The notes: generated by a model not told the origin, from the letters alone. Shown: positions 1 to 13,612, counted from the first letter of the stretch. The stretch is 64,000 nt of DNA from Strongylocentrotus droebachiensis (GCA_035222895.1 JAVYIG010000066.1:234501-298500), one strand, 5' to 3'. Made by a program: numbers and translations.

Positions 1-1107
1 TAAGCAACTAATCATTGTCCAATCCAGATATTTAGTAAGTCTACAACTATCATATTTATATTTACATTAGTCTTGTTTATGATAGATCTGGAAACTCTAA
101 TTCATTCACATTTATCAATGTCTTGATGATAGATATGGGGAGTCTTTGGCATGTATTTTGAGTTATAAAGAATAATATTTATTTACATTTGTCTTATTAA
201 CGATATATAAAGGAATAGATGTATGATTACTTCATACATGTAATTAAAACAAAATATTTTGGCAAATTGTTAGTTTCCCTCTTCTTTCGTTGTATTTTTC
301 ACATTGCATGTTTATCCTTTTTTCGTTTTTTTTCTCCTGTACATGTATAATTATGTGAATTACTTTCCGCCTTCTACTGTCCAGTGTATTCAGGCATTAG
401 CTTCAGCCTTGAATGTTCATTTTTACAAGCTTCCTCTTATTATATTCAATAAATAAAGTATGTGATTAAAGAAAACACCAAATAGCTAGTGGATGCCACT
501 AGTATGGTCATAATTTACAGTGATAAGTAGCAAATCTTCTACAACATAGTACAAACTACAAACAGATTAGTAATAGTACTGCACAAAATTCATTACTTAA
601 AAAGAAGTGTTAAAAGAGATCAATCACAAAGATTTGAAAATACACTGAACATCATGCAAATATTGAATAGTTATCAAATAAATGTAAGGGACTTGTCATA
701 CTTCCTGAATTCATCATTTTTAAACTTCCAAAAGAAATCATGATACATAAAACAATCTATCAGACCATATTCAGGTTTGGGTGCATAACAAATTCCTTGT
801 AAAATTGTCCAATACTCAGTCAGTTTGTTCACTGATATAGAAAAATATAAACATGCTCTTTTACAAAAGAAATTTCGTTTAGAAATGGACTTTGATTTCT
901 TATACAATGGAGGACTGTTCATTTCACATGATAACGTCATGACAACGTTAGTGTCAACCATAAATCACAGGTTCAAATTCTTAGCCTTAGATTTCTAATG
1001 TACAGGTATATCTCCATGGTTACCATGCATATCATTATAGAAACTTGTCACAATTGGGGTCAACATTATGAAGATTGATTGTTCATGATTTTGACATTGT
1101 TAAGTAC
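1..1107. other. Intergenic, no gene seen
   Basis: This is AT-rich sequence with no splice-flanked open frame and no recognisable protein similarity in any frame. The longest open frame here (95 codons, minus strand) has no family motif and looks like chance. There are no long homopolymers or obvious inverted repeats. Confidence 0.6.
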
Positions 1108-1575
1108 TTAAAGGAAACCTAACCCCAAAGAATAAGGGTAGGTATCCTGAAAAATGACACTTATTCCTGCCCTTTGATGTACAATATTCCTTACGAAAAT
1201 GTACAAGAGATATATAAATGAAGATATTCCTGGCATGATGTGATGCCTTTTATTAATATGACATGGGCGCAGCCATTTTCTTGGAAATGTGACGTACCAG
1301 TTGAAGTTGTACATGTATCATGCACCAAGCTTTAGTTGGAAATAATTTTTAAATCACTAACGAAACCTTTACTTTTCAATGAGGAAAAATCATAACTGAG
1401 AAGTTAAAAATTATATTTGGTTAAAAATTATATTTGGTGAAAAATAGATAACAGGGGAACAAAATTAATTAAGTTCATTTATAAATACTACACTTTAGTA
1501 GTTGATAAATCTATTTCATTTATGAGAAACCTTCACCCCAGAAGGGCACCAACTTATTTATGCAATTTGCGTTCT
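1108..1575 (+). repeat. Dispersed repeat, copy A (left end kept)
   Basis: The left end reads CTTAAAGGAAACCTAACCCC. The body shares long blocks with 11609-12071: the stretch around GATGTACAATATTCCTTACG, the following AAATGTACAAGA..ATATATAAATGAAGATATTC, and AACCTTTACTTTTCAATGAG further on. The right end of the other copy closes with the reverse complement of CTTAAAGGAA, so this looks like a short DNA element with terminal inverted repeats, roughly 450-480 bp long. No protein is encoded. The superfamily cannot be assigned by eye. Confidence 0.6.
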
Positions 1576-2036
1576 TGCAATTGTAGTACAAAGGATAATA
1601 GCAGGTGAATAAAATGCTTCATCACCACACACGTCTGTGAAGGAAGCATCCATAAATTTGAATACATTTACTTGATAAACGACTTTGCATAGTACGTCAC
1701 GTTATCAAGAAAAAGGTGATGCCCATGTCGTGCTGAGAAACTACTTTATTCTTGCTTTATACCTCTCTCATACATTTTGGTGGGGAATCTTGTAGACTAA
1801 TGGGCAATGATATAATAGATCTCTCAGAATAAGTAAAGTCATTTCTTGGGGTTTGGTAACCTAACAAACCATCTTTAAAATATAAATTCTTTATTTTGTT
1901 TTTGTTTTTAATGAGAACTCTTTCCAAGCATTAGTACTTAATCTAAAGACATAAGGTTAGTAGGACTCATTTTTAAATACCCTTCAGAATAATATATCAG
2001 GAAATGCACATGATAATTTCATGTATTATGAGAGCA

Positions 2037-2544
2037 TTGTTATCCATATTAGGTTTCCCAATTACATGTAATATTATGCCATGCTAGAAACTGTATGTAC
2101 CATCATAAAAAGAAATTTATCTACAGACTTATGTACAATTAATTAATTTGGTACTCGTTATCCACCACAAAGGGAACCTCATGAAACATATTGCGTTTCC
2201 AAACAATGCCTAATGAATCTTCTCAATATGAGAAAGGCATCTTCTCAATATGAGAAAGGCAGTGGCTTAACAACATGTAAATCCCCCACCCCCCCCCCCA
2301 ATCTGGCCCCAATTGTTATCCATATTAGGTTCCCAATTACATGTAATATTATGCCATGCTAGAAACTGTATGTACCATCATAAAAAGAAATTTATCTACA
2401 GACTTATGTACAATTAATTAATTTGGTATTCGTTATCCACCACAAAGGGATGCCTAATGAATCTTCTCAATATGAGAAAGGCATAGGCTTAACTACATGT
2501 AAATCCCCATCCCCCCCCCCCCCCCCCAATCTGGCCCCAATTGA
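2037..2544 (+). repeat. Direct tandem duplication, period about 276 bp
   Basis: Copy 1 starts at about 2037 and copy 2 at about 2313, both with TTGTTATCCATATTAGGTT. Each ends with a poly(C) run followed by AATCTGGCCCCAATTG. Copy 2 lacks about 45 bp of copy 1, including one of two tandem CTTCTCAATATGAGAAAGGC units. The copies are otherwise nearly identical, which points to a fairly recent duplication. No coding content is seen. Confidence 0.85.
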
Positions 2545-2653
2545 TAGGAGAAAAAAAGAGAAAGGCGGAAAGGATTAGGGGGGTAAAAGATGAGAAAAGA
2601 AGATTAACCACCCCCTGCCCACATCTCACTGCAGTGGTCTTATTAATAAGCAT

Positions 2654-2659
2654 TTTATT
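2654..2659 (-). promoter_or_regulatory. Possible poly(A) signal for the sulfotransferase gene
   Basis: Plus-strand TTTATT gives AATAAA on the minus strand, about 760 bp downstream of the sulfotransferase stop codon. It is the first canonical hexamer I see downstream. An ATTAAA variant lies nearer, at about 3070. Either could be used. Transcript ends would decide. Confidence 0.3.
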
Positions 2660-3415
2660 CAGAGTAAAACCACCCCCCCCCCCCAATGATTCCAGTATTC
2701 CCTGACAAGCTGGATTCATACTACACACCACTAGAGAATGGTAATTTCTGAACACAGTCGCATTGTGACCTTGTACATTGTAGGATTCTCATTTAATTTG
2801 GTTTTCATCCACAACTAAGGGTTGAAATTGAAAGCACACTCTAGCAAAAGTAATTAAGATCACCAACCTTCAGTCCAATCAATACCAAACTCCATTTATG
2901 GCTGGGTGTGAGATAAGGAGAGGAAAACATAATGAATAACCAAATAAAGATGGAGTCGGAAGCTAACAAAAGATGTACAATCATTAGCAATGCAATAATG
3001 ATATGCTGTTTATGAAGATTTGTTGGCAGAAAGCTAATTCGGATTGAGAGTCAGCTTCCATTAGTTCTGTTTTAATGACATCGTCCAAAAAGAGTGATTA
3101 TTACATTTTTTGGTGGAGCTCTTCTTGTAAAGCCTGTGGTCTGTGTTAACATGTTACTCTGGACATGCAGGCTACGAAACAAGTCCCTTGTAAAGGAAGT
3201 AAAAATGGAGGAGAGCCACATCCTCTGAAAAATCAAGGCAGTAGTCCTGAGTTAACCAGGAGTATTACAGAGCCATTATCAATATCCACTCTCTATAACA
3301 ATATATACTCAAAAAAGAAATTCTATCAACAAATGACGCACCTTGCTGTACACTAGTTGGGATTGTGAAGATTTGTGTTGTCCGAAGAACGAAACAGAAA
3401 GAGAGAAAGAAGAAA

Positions 3416-4992
3416 TCATGGGGTGGGTTTAGTGAGGTAACTGAAGACTTCCGTCTGCCTATTGAATATGTGCTTGGCTTTCTCATACAAGAGAAGGTCT
3501 GCATGCAATGATGCGTTGACACGAGGGTCTGCTAACAGTTCCCGCTTAAGTTTTGCAACCAGAAGATCGGCTTCAACTTTTTGGCGCCTTTTACGAAAAT
3601 TCCCCTTGTTATAGTGGGAGTCAGAGCATCGGTCTTTGAATGGTACATGGTAGACATGTTGTAGCATTCCCATGGTGAGATCAAAATATTCCAGGAGACC
3701 AATGACAGCAAAGTAATTCTCCAGGTTGTCATAGACGTGCTTGAGGAGATCCCCTCGCTCCTTCTCACTCAACATACGTTGGAGCAAGACTTTGTGCTTG
3801 AACCAACAGGGGATCAGTTCGCTGGAGAACTTGTGTGGGATGTCGTCAAAGTTGCTGAGGTACGGCGAGTCATCGAAGGAACCATTACAGACCTCCGGAT
3901 TGAACACCAGCTGCCGGAAGAAAAAGCTGCCGTGATGCATCGCCCAATCCACAACGCTCACCTCACTTGCTTTGAGGGCGGTACACAACTGGTCCTTGCT
4001 TGAGTTCTTGGAGCAGTAGAGGTAAGCGGATACGGCGCGGTCGTATGGATCACGAATCATTGTAAAATATGAACACGGTCGGCCATCGTTGAAAACATCG
4101 CATACCCCAAAGGAATACCCACCGTACAGGCCCATGTGCTGCTTAGTCCTTGGTGCATGCTTCCAATACTCAAATTCTCTAGCAGTGTAGCGATAGCTGA
4201 AAACATTCCTTGATACATTTAATCCACTGTCCGGTCCTATTGCTTGCATGCATTTCCTAATGCTAATCCCTCCTGCCTTATTGTTGTGCAGGAATATTAT
4301 GTTGCCTTCGCTGTAAGATGAGAGGCTCGGGGCTTTCTGTTTGTCCCACAGCAGAAAGAAGTTTGGGAGGAAACGGTGCCTTTCCACTGGCCATGACGCT
4401 CCTTCAGCCACACTCAGGGGTGAGAAACCAGTTATCTTCCTATGACGCTTTCCACTGTAGTTACTCCATGTTTCCACCGGATGCGAGCTGAAATTTGTTA
4501 AAAGATATATAGTAAAATTAAAAAATGATTGCATGACCCATCTTGCTTCATATATTTGTTAATGTACGACTTGTTTTTATATCGTACAGTCAGTGCGTTA
4601 TAATAATAATTATAGTGAACATATGTACTGTATACATGTACATGTAGCACCATTTCTGTATCAAAATGCATACCACACTTGAGATTTTCGTGTGGGTTCC
4701 TGAAATACTAGTACCCGGTACTATTACTACTAATAACCGTAAGAGTAAACACTCATATTGCACTATGTCTGAAAGAAAACACATTTTATCATGACAAAAT
4801 TTTGAAATGATAATTTTGAAAATCTCTCTCAGATTCACAGATAAACTAATCAATATCAAACTCCTGCATATATTACCCGACTTGCTGATACAGCGTCCAG
4901 AGAGTAATTCCCACACAGGCGGCTAAGCTTATGACAACATAGAAGCGCTTGGCTTTCATACTTGTACACACTTCATGGTAACTCCCTTGCAT
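3416..4992 (-). CDS. Golgi-type P-loop sulfotransferase (type II membrane protein)
   Basis: Likely transfers sulfate from PAPS to a glycan in the Golgi lumen. There are two coding exons, 4992-4877 (donor GG|GTAATA) and 4487-3416 (acceptor TTTCAG|C). They join in phase to give 395 residues. Residues 18-35 form one hydrophobic segment after a short basic tail, as in a type II Golgi enzyme. H106-N-N-K109 followed by GG fits the 5'-phosphosulfate loop. R184-DPYDRAV-S192 has the R/S spacing of the 3'-phosphate site. Five N-X-S sequons suit a lumenal domain. The exon appears to begin at 5029, after a pyrimidine tract and CTGCAG, so a 5'UTR exon lies upstream. A start at 4959 (MKAKRF, 384 residues) is also possible. 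The motifs follow the HS2ST/Sulfotransfer_2 type, but I do not recognise the subfamily or substrate. Confidence 0.82.
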
Positions 4993-5824
4993 CCGTACAG
5001 GCAAGGACAAAACCTTCTGAAAAATGAGACTGCAGAACAGAAAAGAAAAAAAAGAAAACAAGAAATAAGTGACTACCGGTATCTAAAATCATATTTCAAC
5101 AGGCACAGGATTCTTCTTATCTAAAATGCTTGAACAACTAGAGCAGTTCCCCGGCAAACTACAAAGCATATTATCTACAGTTCAGAAACACGGTTAAGTT
5201 TATCTGTGTGAGCTTGTTTGCTGGAGTTTTACAGACTCAGCACCTGCCTCTGATCTGGCATGTTTCCATGTTTTGTGGATTCTTTTGATTCGCACAAGGG
5301 GAAGTCACACCATCACAGCCATGATATCAAGATAAATGATTACCTAAGATAAGCTACTGTGTCTTGCTTCTGTTTCAGCTCACTCCTTGAACTTTGAAGT
5401 TTGGGATCAATGACAATAAACCTCAGAGCTATGCTACATCAGCTCATCTTACAGTACACATACATGTAGGTTATACTGTATATATCAAATTTGTGGCATC
5501 TGTGAGGGATAAACTATGTGTGAGAATGCAGGTCAGTATTATATCTCACATCTGACATGTAATGTTTATACACCTTTATTATGCAAACTCTTGGTTTGTA
5601 TTCCACATTTGGATGTTAGACCTTTACAAGAAAAAGGATCAAATCAATATTGATTTATGTGGTCCTCTAACATTTGTATTCACCTAAACGTCTCCTTCAA
5701 TATGTACACAAAGTAATGTGAGGTAGGGGAAGAGAGCTAGGGTGGCGAAAGGAGTGCAAACTATGCTTAGCTGTTTAAACTTGCTTTCTGTCCACAAGAT
5801 GATGATGGAGACATAAGCTAGTCT

Positions 5825-6049
5825 CACTATGAACATGACAGACAATGAAAGCGGACAAAATATACAGTTCCTCAGGAAAACAAAGGAACATCCCTTCACT
5901 GCTATTATGTAAAAATGTGTAGAACAGGTGAATATGCATGTGACATCTGTTCTACACATTTTTACATAATAGCAGTGAAGGGATGTCCCTTTGTGTACCT
6001 GAGGAACTGTATATTTTGTCCGCTTTCATTGTCTGTCATGTTCATAGTG
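5825..6049. repeat. Near-perfect palindrome, 103-bp arms and 19-nt loop
   Basis: The left arm (5825-5927) and right arm (5947-6049) are reverse complements with only three mismatches by direct comparison, all clustered in the middle. The spacer is 19 nt. The match stops abruptly at both outer ends. No protein is encoded; the open frames on both strands are mirror images. It may be a foldback mobile element or a recent inverted duplication, and its RNA would form a long hairpin. Confidence 0.93.
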
Positions 6050-9000
6050 TCTTAAAAGTCAGTCCATGTAGTTCATGCATTAAACAATCTTACTTCGGCT
6101 GCCATTTAATTAAACAGGGACAGTCAATGCATTATCAAATGTTTATTGATTCTTATACATCATTTGACAGAAATCACAAACAAAAATTGAAACGTTTCTA
6201 TCAACATCACCAAGCATCTAATTTATAGTTCTCTAAGTCTTGATGCCTCAATATCCTTTACAGTGGATATAATTCAATGCATCATTTTGAATTTTCCAGT
6301 TTTACTAACCAAAGGTGAAGATACTGTAATTGCATTTATCTAGCCCCCAAATCTCATTTGAACAGATTTCCTATCCTTGTTACCGAAATTCATAACAAAG
6401 CAATGATACAAGTCACACATGTACTGTACATCTAGATGTGTGGACGCTGAGTATCTTTAATGTACAAAATACTCTTAGGTTCACCAGAAGCTCTTTACAG
6501 ATTTGTTATGGGAACAGTAAGATTTTGCTATCATCTTTGTATTCTTAAACAGAGCTCTTTGTTACATTTAAAGCTCTTTCACTGCTCCCATATTTTGTTC
6601 CCACTGATTCCAGCCATGTGCTGCAAGACTAAAGGACCTGTGTTATTTTCTCAGTTTGTCGGGCATTACAAATGGAAGTTTGTCACTCTAAATATACAAT
6701 GTAATTCTTACACATAAAAAGTAGGGCTGGCTCACTATTAACAGAGATCCAGTCCACAAGGGTCCCCAAAATTTCACAGAAAGCCCATGCATCTACAGTA
6801 TGTGTATATTGTGTAGATCTTTAAAATATCTACCCATATCTTCCCAAACAAAGTTATTGTGGAGCCCTGTAAAAATTAACGAACCCGTCATTCAAAGAAA
6901 TGAAGCTTTCCTCAATTACAACCTTGAACTGAGTCACAGTACATCAGGCATGATACTGATGATAGGGATTAAACATTATAATCACGAATACACGCTCTCA
7001 ATTTGGTCCTAATTCGGTCCTAATTTGTGCTGTCCGTGACAGATGGTAAATACATACATGTAGCTACGCTACAGATGATCACGGAGAGGCAATGGATGTC
7101 AGCCCTGTTATTGACAAGCGGTGCTCTAGCTTTCACACACAACCAATCAAATCACAGATCATACAAAACTGCAAGTAATTTCTCCAGATGTATACTAGTA
7201 ATGCATGCCACAAATCATTTGTGTAAGTTATTTTGTTAGCGCTACATAGTAGGTGTATATTATGCACATCCTTCAGGTAAAACCAGGACTGTGATGTCTT
7301 ACAGCACCTTATATCCTTTGGAAAAGGTGCTATATAAATCCAATTATTATTATTATAAACATTGCAGCAGTAGAAATTGTTTGCTTTCCGCACTAGCTGG
7401 AAAACCACAAATTCAATAGGAGTATACTAACAAAGCTGAATGTAGAATGTCTGGATACAAAAATGTACATTGTTAGAATGCAGTCATCCTTATATACTAT
7501 TTGTATGTACTGGTGTTTTCCTGAGCTCCCATTTTTCAAAAGGTGAAGAACTGCACACTACATGAAAATGTTCAAAATATGTTTGTCTCAGTTTCACTCT
7601 TCTACTAAATCTTTCGGAATGCTATTCCAAGAACGAGATTGCATATTAGATATTATACCTCTAATTCCGCTTTTCAAAGGTGGGTCTTTCATGCATGATA
7701 CCCTATATCCCGTAGCTAAGCTACTAAGGATACAATAGGACTTGGAAGAGTTTGATGACCTACCTGACACATGACATTCTGATTCAGAGAATTGGGAACA
7801 TATCCAGATTTTCAGGTTAGGCCCTCATATCTACACGCAGCAACACAAATATGTTTAAAATGTCATCATTATTGACTGAGGGAATCTATGAAAATAGTGA
7901 CTTGAGTAAAGTCAATGTTGAATCATGCAATAGAGAAACAGTGAGAAGTAAGATGCTGTATCAGGAAATTTTTGTGTACAATGTCTAACCGTGATGTGAA
8001 AAGAAGTAGAAGAGAGAGAAAGGGAGATATAAGCCCTATGAACTCAAGCATGACAGGCCGTCTCATATCATTTCATACCATCTCCTCAGGCCATCTGCAC
8101 CTATCTGAAATATCATGTCATCTCCAATCTCATCAGGTGCTTAGAGAACAAAAAGTTCTCAATTGACATCTCACCAAACCAGAAATGTATTACTTTCAAA
8201 TGAAGTCACGTTAGACTTGACTTCACCCAGGGTTACTGCCTCATGGCATGGCAAATTCATCTTATCCATTATACATACATGTACGCTGTAAGAAGAAAAA
8301 AATGTCCAAAATACATCTTCTGCATTTATATTGGGGTGAATTTCCAATCATAAATATCTTGATAATCAGACAGGCAATCGGCTTGTAGAAGTCATGTGAT
8401 TCCTGACTGACCTTAAGGTTTATAATTATGATTGCAGCATGAGCTAAATCCAGGATTTTGTTCCAGAATCTGAGGCAATGTTACTGAGTCACTTTAAGTC
8501 TGAACAGATATATCTGAACTTGAAGTATGTTTTTACTCAAATATGTACATGTAGCTGACAAGGTGGAATCTATAGAGAAGATTCTCCACAAGCTTTGCAA
8601 GAAATAATTGTACTTTTTCTAAGAAAAATGCCCTGCACAATAAACTTAATAAAATATTTTCAGACATAATTTTCATAATAAGAATTATAATATAAGATAT
8701 TCTCAGCTTGAAAATGTTGAATATAGAGCTTCTAAATTTTATGTTTACATAGACTTGATTATGTTGATTCAGATACTGTCATTGAGGTTTACCATAACAA
8801 ATTAGAGTCCAAATGTTTACTTATTTCCTATTGAGGATTTAATCCACCTATTCCACACAAAAACAAAAAAGACAAAGAAAGGAAGAAGAAGATACATTTC
8901 TCAATGAAAGACTGCTCAGATGTAGTAACTAGTAAGTATGCAGGAATTTCCTGAACATATTTTGCGGTTTTATATTTTGCTTCACAACCGGTAGATGATT

Positions 9001-11608
9001 ACATCCAGGTAGACTAAACATACATGTAAACACAACTAAAATAGTATATGTAATCGACTACATGTACAATGTACACGAGGGATAGATATTATTGCAACAT
9101 ATGGTTTGCAAATAAATTATTCATACCCGTTATAAATGCATGATTTATTGAATAAAGAACAGATGTATAAGTTGTGTGTTTATTATAAGTTTTGGTAAAT
9201 AATTTTTTAGTCAGACTATGGTGCGCTTAGAGACACCAGTATTAAGCGTCTAATAACTATTGTGTATTATTATTATCATTTTAAAATTTATTGTGTTACC
9301 CAGGTATCTGTAACTCACAAATGAAAGGTGGACTGGTTGAATTAGGGCAGTTGTTGAATACTTTAATATGTCATATTATCAAGAAACATAAACTAGGGGG
9401 GGGGGGGGAATTGCTCACACACTTAAAAATCACAAAACATGTTAAGCGGTTTATCAGAGCTTCGGTCAATTTGCTTTTCATCATTTTAAGCCCAATCTGA
9501 AACTTTGCGATGGGACTACGCTTAATACTCCCAGAACCCTGAGATAATATAATTTGTGACTTGAAATTGACCCCCAAAATCTCAAATATAATCATTACCA
9601 AATGAAAATCAAAATCAAGAAGAGACAGAAAATCCTCAGCTGATGAATGCACCATGTACTTACAGGTTTGATGATACTAGTGAAAGTGAAAGAGAAAGTG
9701 AATTGGAAACTCCTTCACTAGGTTCAATATTTACTGGATAGCTGACATGGACCAATGATTCTCCACAGAAATGTAACCTCTGTACAGAAAACCTTGCTCA
9801 CAGGGTAGAATCTCGAACTTGTATGAGCCACACACACTGTAGACGAAGGGGACAGAGACATGTAGTCCTACCCTTTCAATTCCTTGTCTACTTGTCGACA
9901 TCTTCCTACAGATGTTCTGTGATGCAGCCTCCTCAGTTCCTACATGTACATGTCAACACTTTATCATGGAATCTTTACACTATCTTATCTCTTACTTGCT
10001 CTTTTAATAGTACAGTTCTCTCCTCAAGTCTCCTCTCCTTCTCTATCTAGGCCTGTCCACATTAGCCCATTACTTCCAATCCAGGGAAATTAGCCCTATC
10101 ACAATTACTTGTAGCTCTTGCAAATTTGCAGTGAAAAGCGAAAAACATACATTATATACGTGTAGAAGGCTTTTTCATTGGGTCTTGGGACAGTAGAAGC
10201 TCAAGCTAATTACCACAAGCAAAAAAAAAAAGGACTTGTGTTTGTGAAAAAGAACATCATTTGGCTAAATACTAAATAGGGGTCAGTCGGTAAAAACAAA
10301 ACATACTTGAACAAGTATCTATTCTGTAGCTTGAGCTAATTCTTCAGGCAAGTAGGGATGGCTCAACGCAGATTTAAAGGGACGAGGGAGCTACAAGCTG
10401 AGACTGTTTTCTTGGAGAAGTGCTGAACAGTCTTGCATAAGCTCCAGTCTGTTCAGGCTAATGGAAAAGCACCTACTGCCTCCCTCTTGTATCTTCACCC
10501 ACCTCTCTTACCCTTCTCCGTTGTCACATCACAATATCCCTACACTCCTCCTCCTTGAAGCAGGGCTTATATTTCTACACGGATAACGTCCGTCCATCAC
10601 TACCAGTGGAAACAAATTTGTTTGCGGGGCTGGGAGGGGAAGATGTGGCCTCATCGAGTCCCAATGTGACAAACAAAATCCTTTTACACTGGTGATGCAG
10701 GCGGCAGGCATCTTCCTCGATCTCCCAGGCAGAACAAATAATCAGACAATGATAAATGGGATGCACGTCAACCGCCCAGAAACTCGACATTTTGCAACTG
10801 CAAGTCAACATGTACATGTACGTCCATGGGTCTTTTTGAATCTGAGTGTTTGTGAACCTGTCAATAAATGTATATTTGAGGGCAAAACCACAGAAACAGA
10901 CAAAAACATCACTGCTTAGAAATGGGCTTCATGTACGCAGATACAATCATAAATATGAAAACTGAACGTACCGCAAAACAAGCAATTTGAACAATGTCCC
11001 TTTCATCAGACTTGACAGATATATTTTTTTATCATCCATGTCTTCATACAGTAAGGTTCCCTGGAAAATCAACCAGTATAACATTATCATACTACCAAGA
11101 AACAAAACTTAAGCTGATAACACAAATTTTGTAATTCATTGGAGAAAATTATGTAGGATAAATCATCACCTTGTATGTACATGTACATAAGGTTATAGCA
11201 GGGAGTTGAAATGTACTTTTATAGACACAACAACAAATCAAGTCACCAACTATTGAAGGCCATTACCCTAAAGAAGAGATAGACAAAATCTATTGCCATC
11301 ATCAATTAACCACCACCTAGCACGATTATTCATTACTCCCTTATTTATAGTATACCCTAATGTGCTTCGCATGTATTCATTGCATGTTTATGCATAATCA
11401 GTAGTGAAAACATGCTCACGTCCTGTGTATTGCTTCTCTCTCAGGTCAGAGCCATGTGGATGCAATTGACGCGGAAGAACAGAAATTGGAAAAAGAGTGG
11501 AAACCTTGTCTACAATGTGTTGTAGAAAAACTTAAACATCTCACGTCTGTATTATCCCTCTCTCTTATTTATATTTATACCAACATGTAGTTTCTAACTG
11601 CAAAATCT
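6050..11608. other. Non-coding, no gene seen
   Basis: No splice-flanked open frame or protein motif was found on either strand. It contains many TACATGTA/ACATGT palindromes, microsatellite-tailed remnants at about 7300-7350 and 9200-9285 (ATTATTATT after a conserved GGTGC-type stretch), and a G13 run near 9397. The region could hold upstream exons or regulatory DNA of the sulfotransferase gene, but nothing in the sequence shows it. Confidence 0.5.
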
Positions 11609-12071
11609 TTAATAAAACCTCACCCCAAAGAATTTAGTGTAGGGGTGCTGAAAGATGAGATTTACATGTACATGTATCTCTGCCTTTTGATGTACAATAT
11701 TCCTTACGAAAATGTACAAGAAATATATAAATGAAGATATTCTTGGCATAATGTAACATTTTAGTATGACATGGGCAAAGCCATTTTCTTGATCAAGCAA
11801 CTTGTACATGTATCGTATCTCAAGCTCCAGTAGGAAAGATTATTTAGTTCAATAACAAAACCTTTACTTTTCAATGAGGGAAAATCATAGCCGAGTAGTG
11901 AAAAATTATATTTGGTGTAAAAACACATAAACAGGGGAATAATCGTAACACATTTATTTAAAAATTAAAAACACACGTGTAGCTGTTAACAAACTCACCC
12001 CAGAAACCCAGAACAGCAACAGCTTATTTATAAAAATGTGTGTCCCAACAAATGTGTTGTGTTCCTTTAAG
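11609..12071 (+). repeat. Dispersed repeat, copy B (right end kept)
   Basis: Partner of the repeat at 1108-1575, in the same orientation. It shares GATGTACAATATTCCTTACG, the AAATGTACAAGAAATATATAAATG block, GACATGGGC.AAGCCATTTTCTTG and CCTTTACTTTTCAATGAGG. The right end reads GTGTTCCTTTAAG, the inverted form of the left end of copy A, which supports an element with short terminal inverted repeats. The copies have diverged moderately, so insertion was not recent. Confidence 0.6.
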
Positions 12072-12628
12072 CACAAGTAACCGACTTTAGAGACCACCTG
12101 AATGGATCCATCTTTGAAGCAACCACCACTATATGTGGATTATCCAAAATTCAAAGGGTTTATCTGGTCATCAAAAGCATATTGTTAACATGCACTTGCA
12201 TGTAGTCAACATGCTAAATTCAGATGAAGAAGAAGACTTTGGTAGTTACTTCCTATTTTGCACTTACAACCAATAGTGTACAATATATAATTCACAGGCA
12301 AGCCTTTATTTTGCTATACCATATAGTTTCCACAATATTTCTTCCAGTTTAAAGTCTATAATGCCCATGTGTGTGTTTTTGTGTTTGTAATATGATTGCC
12401 CTTAACTTATCTTGAACACATGACATAAACTTGATAATGCCCCTCAAGCTTTTTAAATGAATTAATTAGAAATTTCATCAAGTTGGAATGACTGGACTGT
12501 GATGCATTGCACACGGAAACTCCCAAAAGACCGCCCTTGGAAGATTGCAGCCAGCGAGTTGTGAGGGCATCATAGCAAGTCAACCTAACTCCTCATCACA
12601 GCTAAATGCCTTGTGACAAGTACTAGGG

Positions 12629-12860
12629 CAGGGGTGGATCCAGGATTTTGTAAAAACTATAGGGGCCCAAAAGGAACAGAGGCAAAATTTCAAAAATAAT
12701 TATGAAAAGCACAACAACAAAAATGCTATTTTAAAATGTTCAGGTGATTTTCCTTTGTGACCTTAATGGATGACGCTCTGGATTTTAAAGAGTTAAGGAG
12801 ATGGAAAAAGTGTGTTAGCCCCCCCCCCCCCCCAAAAAAACCCTATCAGACAATGTTCTA
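12629..12860 (+). repeat. Decayed repeat with GGGG(T/C)GGATC end
   Basis: The sequence opens with CAGGGGTGGATCCAGGATTT and ends near a C16 run followed by A7. Its first bases match the terminus of the inverted-repeat element at 61126-61498 (CAGGGGCGGATC), so both probably belong to one family of short DNA elements. I do not see a matching inverted right end, so this copy is probably truncated. Confidence 0.4.
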
Positions 12861-13255
12861 GGGCAACATTGACGACACTTCTGCTTATATTACCTTAATA
12901 AACGTAGTTCACAGCATGTCCTGCTAGCTTACACACATACATGTCATATCATCCATATGCATGTATTTATCTTCATTTAAATTATAATTTGTCTACAGCT
13001 CTGAAAATGACCTTAGCCTGGCTCATGTGGAATGACAAGTGAGCAAGTCTCCACCCCAGTCACACGCGCAAACCCAAGTATTTCATGAGTACATGTAGGT
13101 GAATCTCATTGGAATTAACCTTTTAAAGAATCTCAATCACCTTTATGACATATAGGTGTCCTCCAAACAAGGAGGCTTGATCGGTCGTTTAGCCTATAGA
13201 TGAAAGATATTCATGTCAATACTATGGTACAGTACATGTATATAAGAGTTCTGGA

Positions 13256-13365
13256 CGTTCGTTTCACAAAACAGTCATAGTATAAGTTCACAGACATTCT
13301 ATTGAAACGCATGTTAAATCTAATACACGCATTTCGATAGGACATCGGTAAGCTTGTAGTTACAT
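13256..13365. mobile_element. Short inverted-repeat element (GTTTCAC family), copy 1
   Basis: The core GTTTCACAAAACAGTCATAG, AAGTTCACAGACATTCTATTG and the following AAACGC are mirrored, imperfectly, by the right half (CATTTCGATAGGACATCGGTAAGCTT). The same arrangement, better preserved, is at 46501-46632. It is too short to encode protein and is most likely a non-autonomous foldback element. Confidence 0.55.
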
Positions 13366-13612
13366 GTATGAGCCTATGAGCAAACACTAACAATAATCCA
13401 TATTACAATTACGTCAATAGCCTAGGAAATAATAAAATTATACATGTAGCTCAACATGAATCATGCTTCATGAACAAGGATTTTATTCCTCTTAATCAAA
13501 CGGTTAACGCATGTCACAAACAGAAAAAAAATGGTCAAATCACACAGACTTCTTCAACATTTGAAATGATCTAGCATCAAACCACAGTTAATTCATTTGA
13601 ACCTACAATATC

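Noticed and set aside
10529..10919. Overlapping open frames on both strands, considered as an exon
   Set aside because: No splice sites of good quality at sensible places and no recognisable protein motif in any frame.
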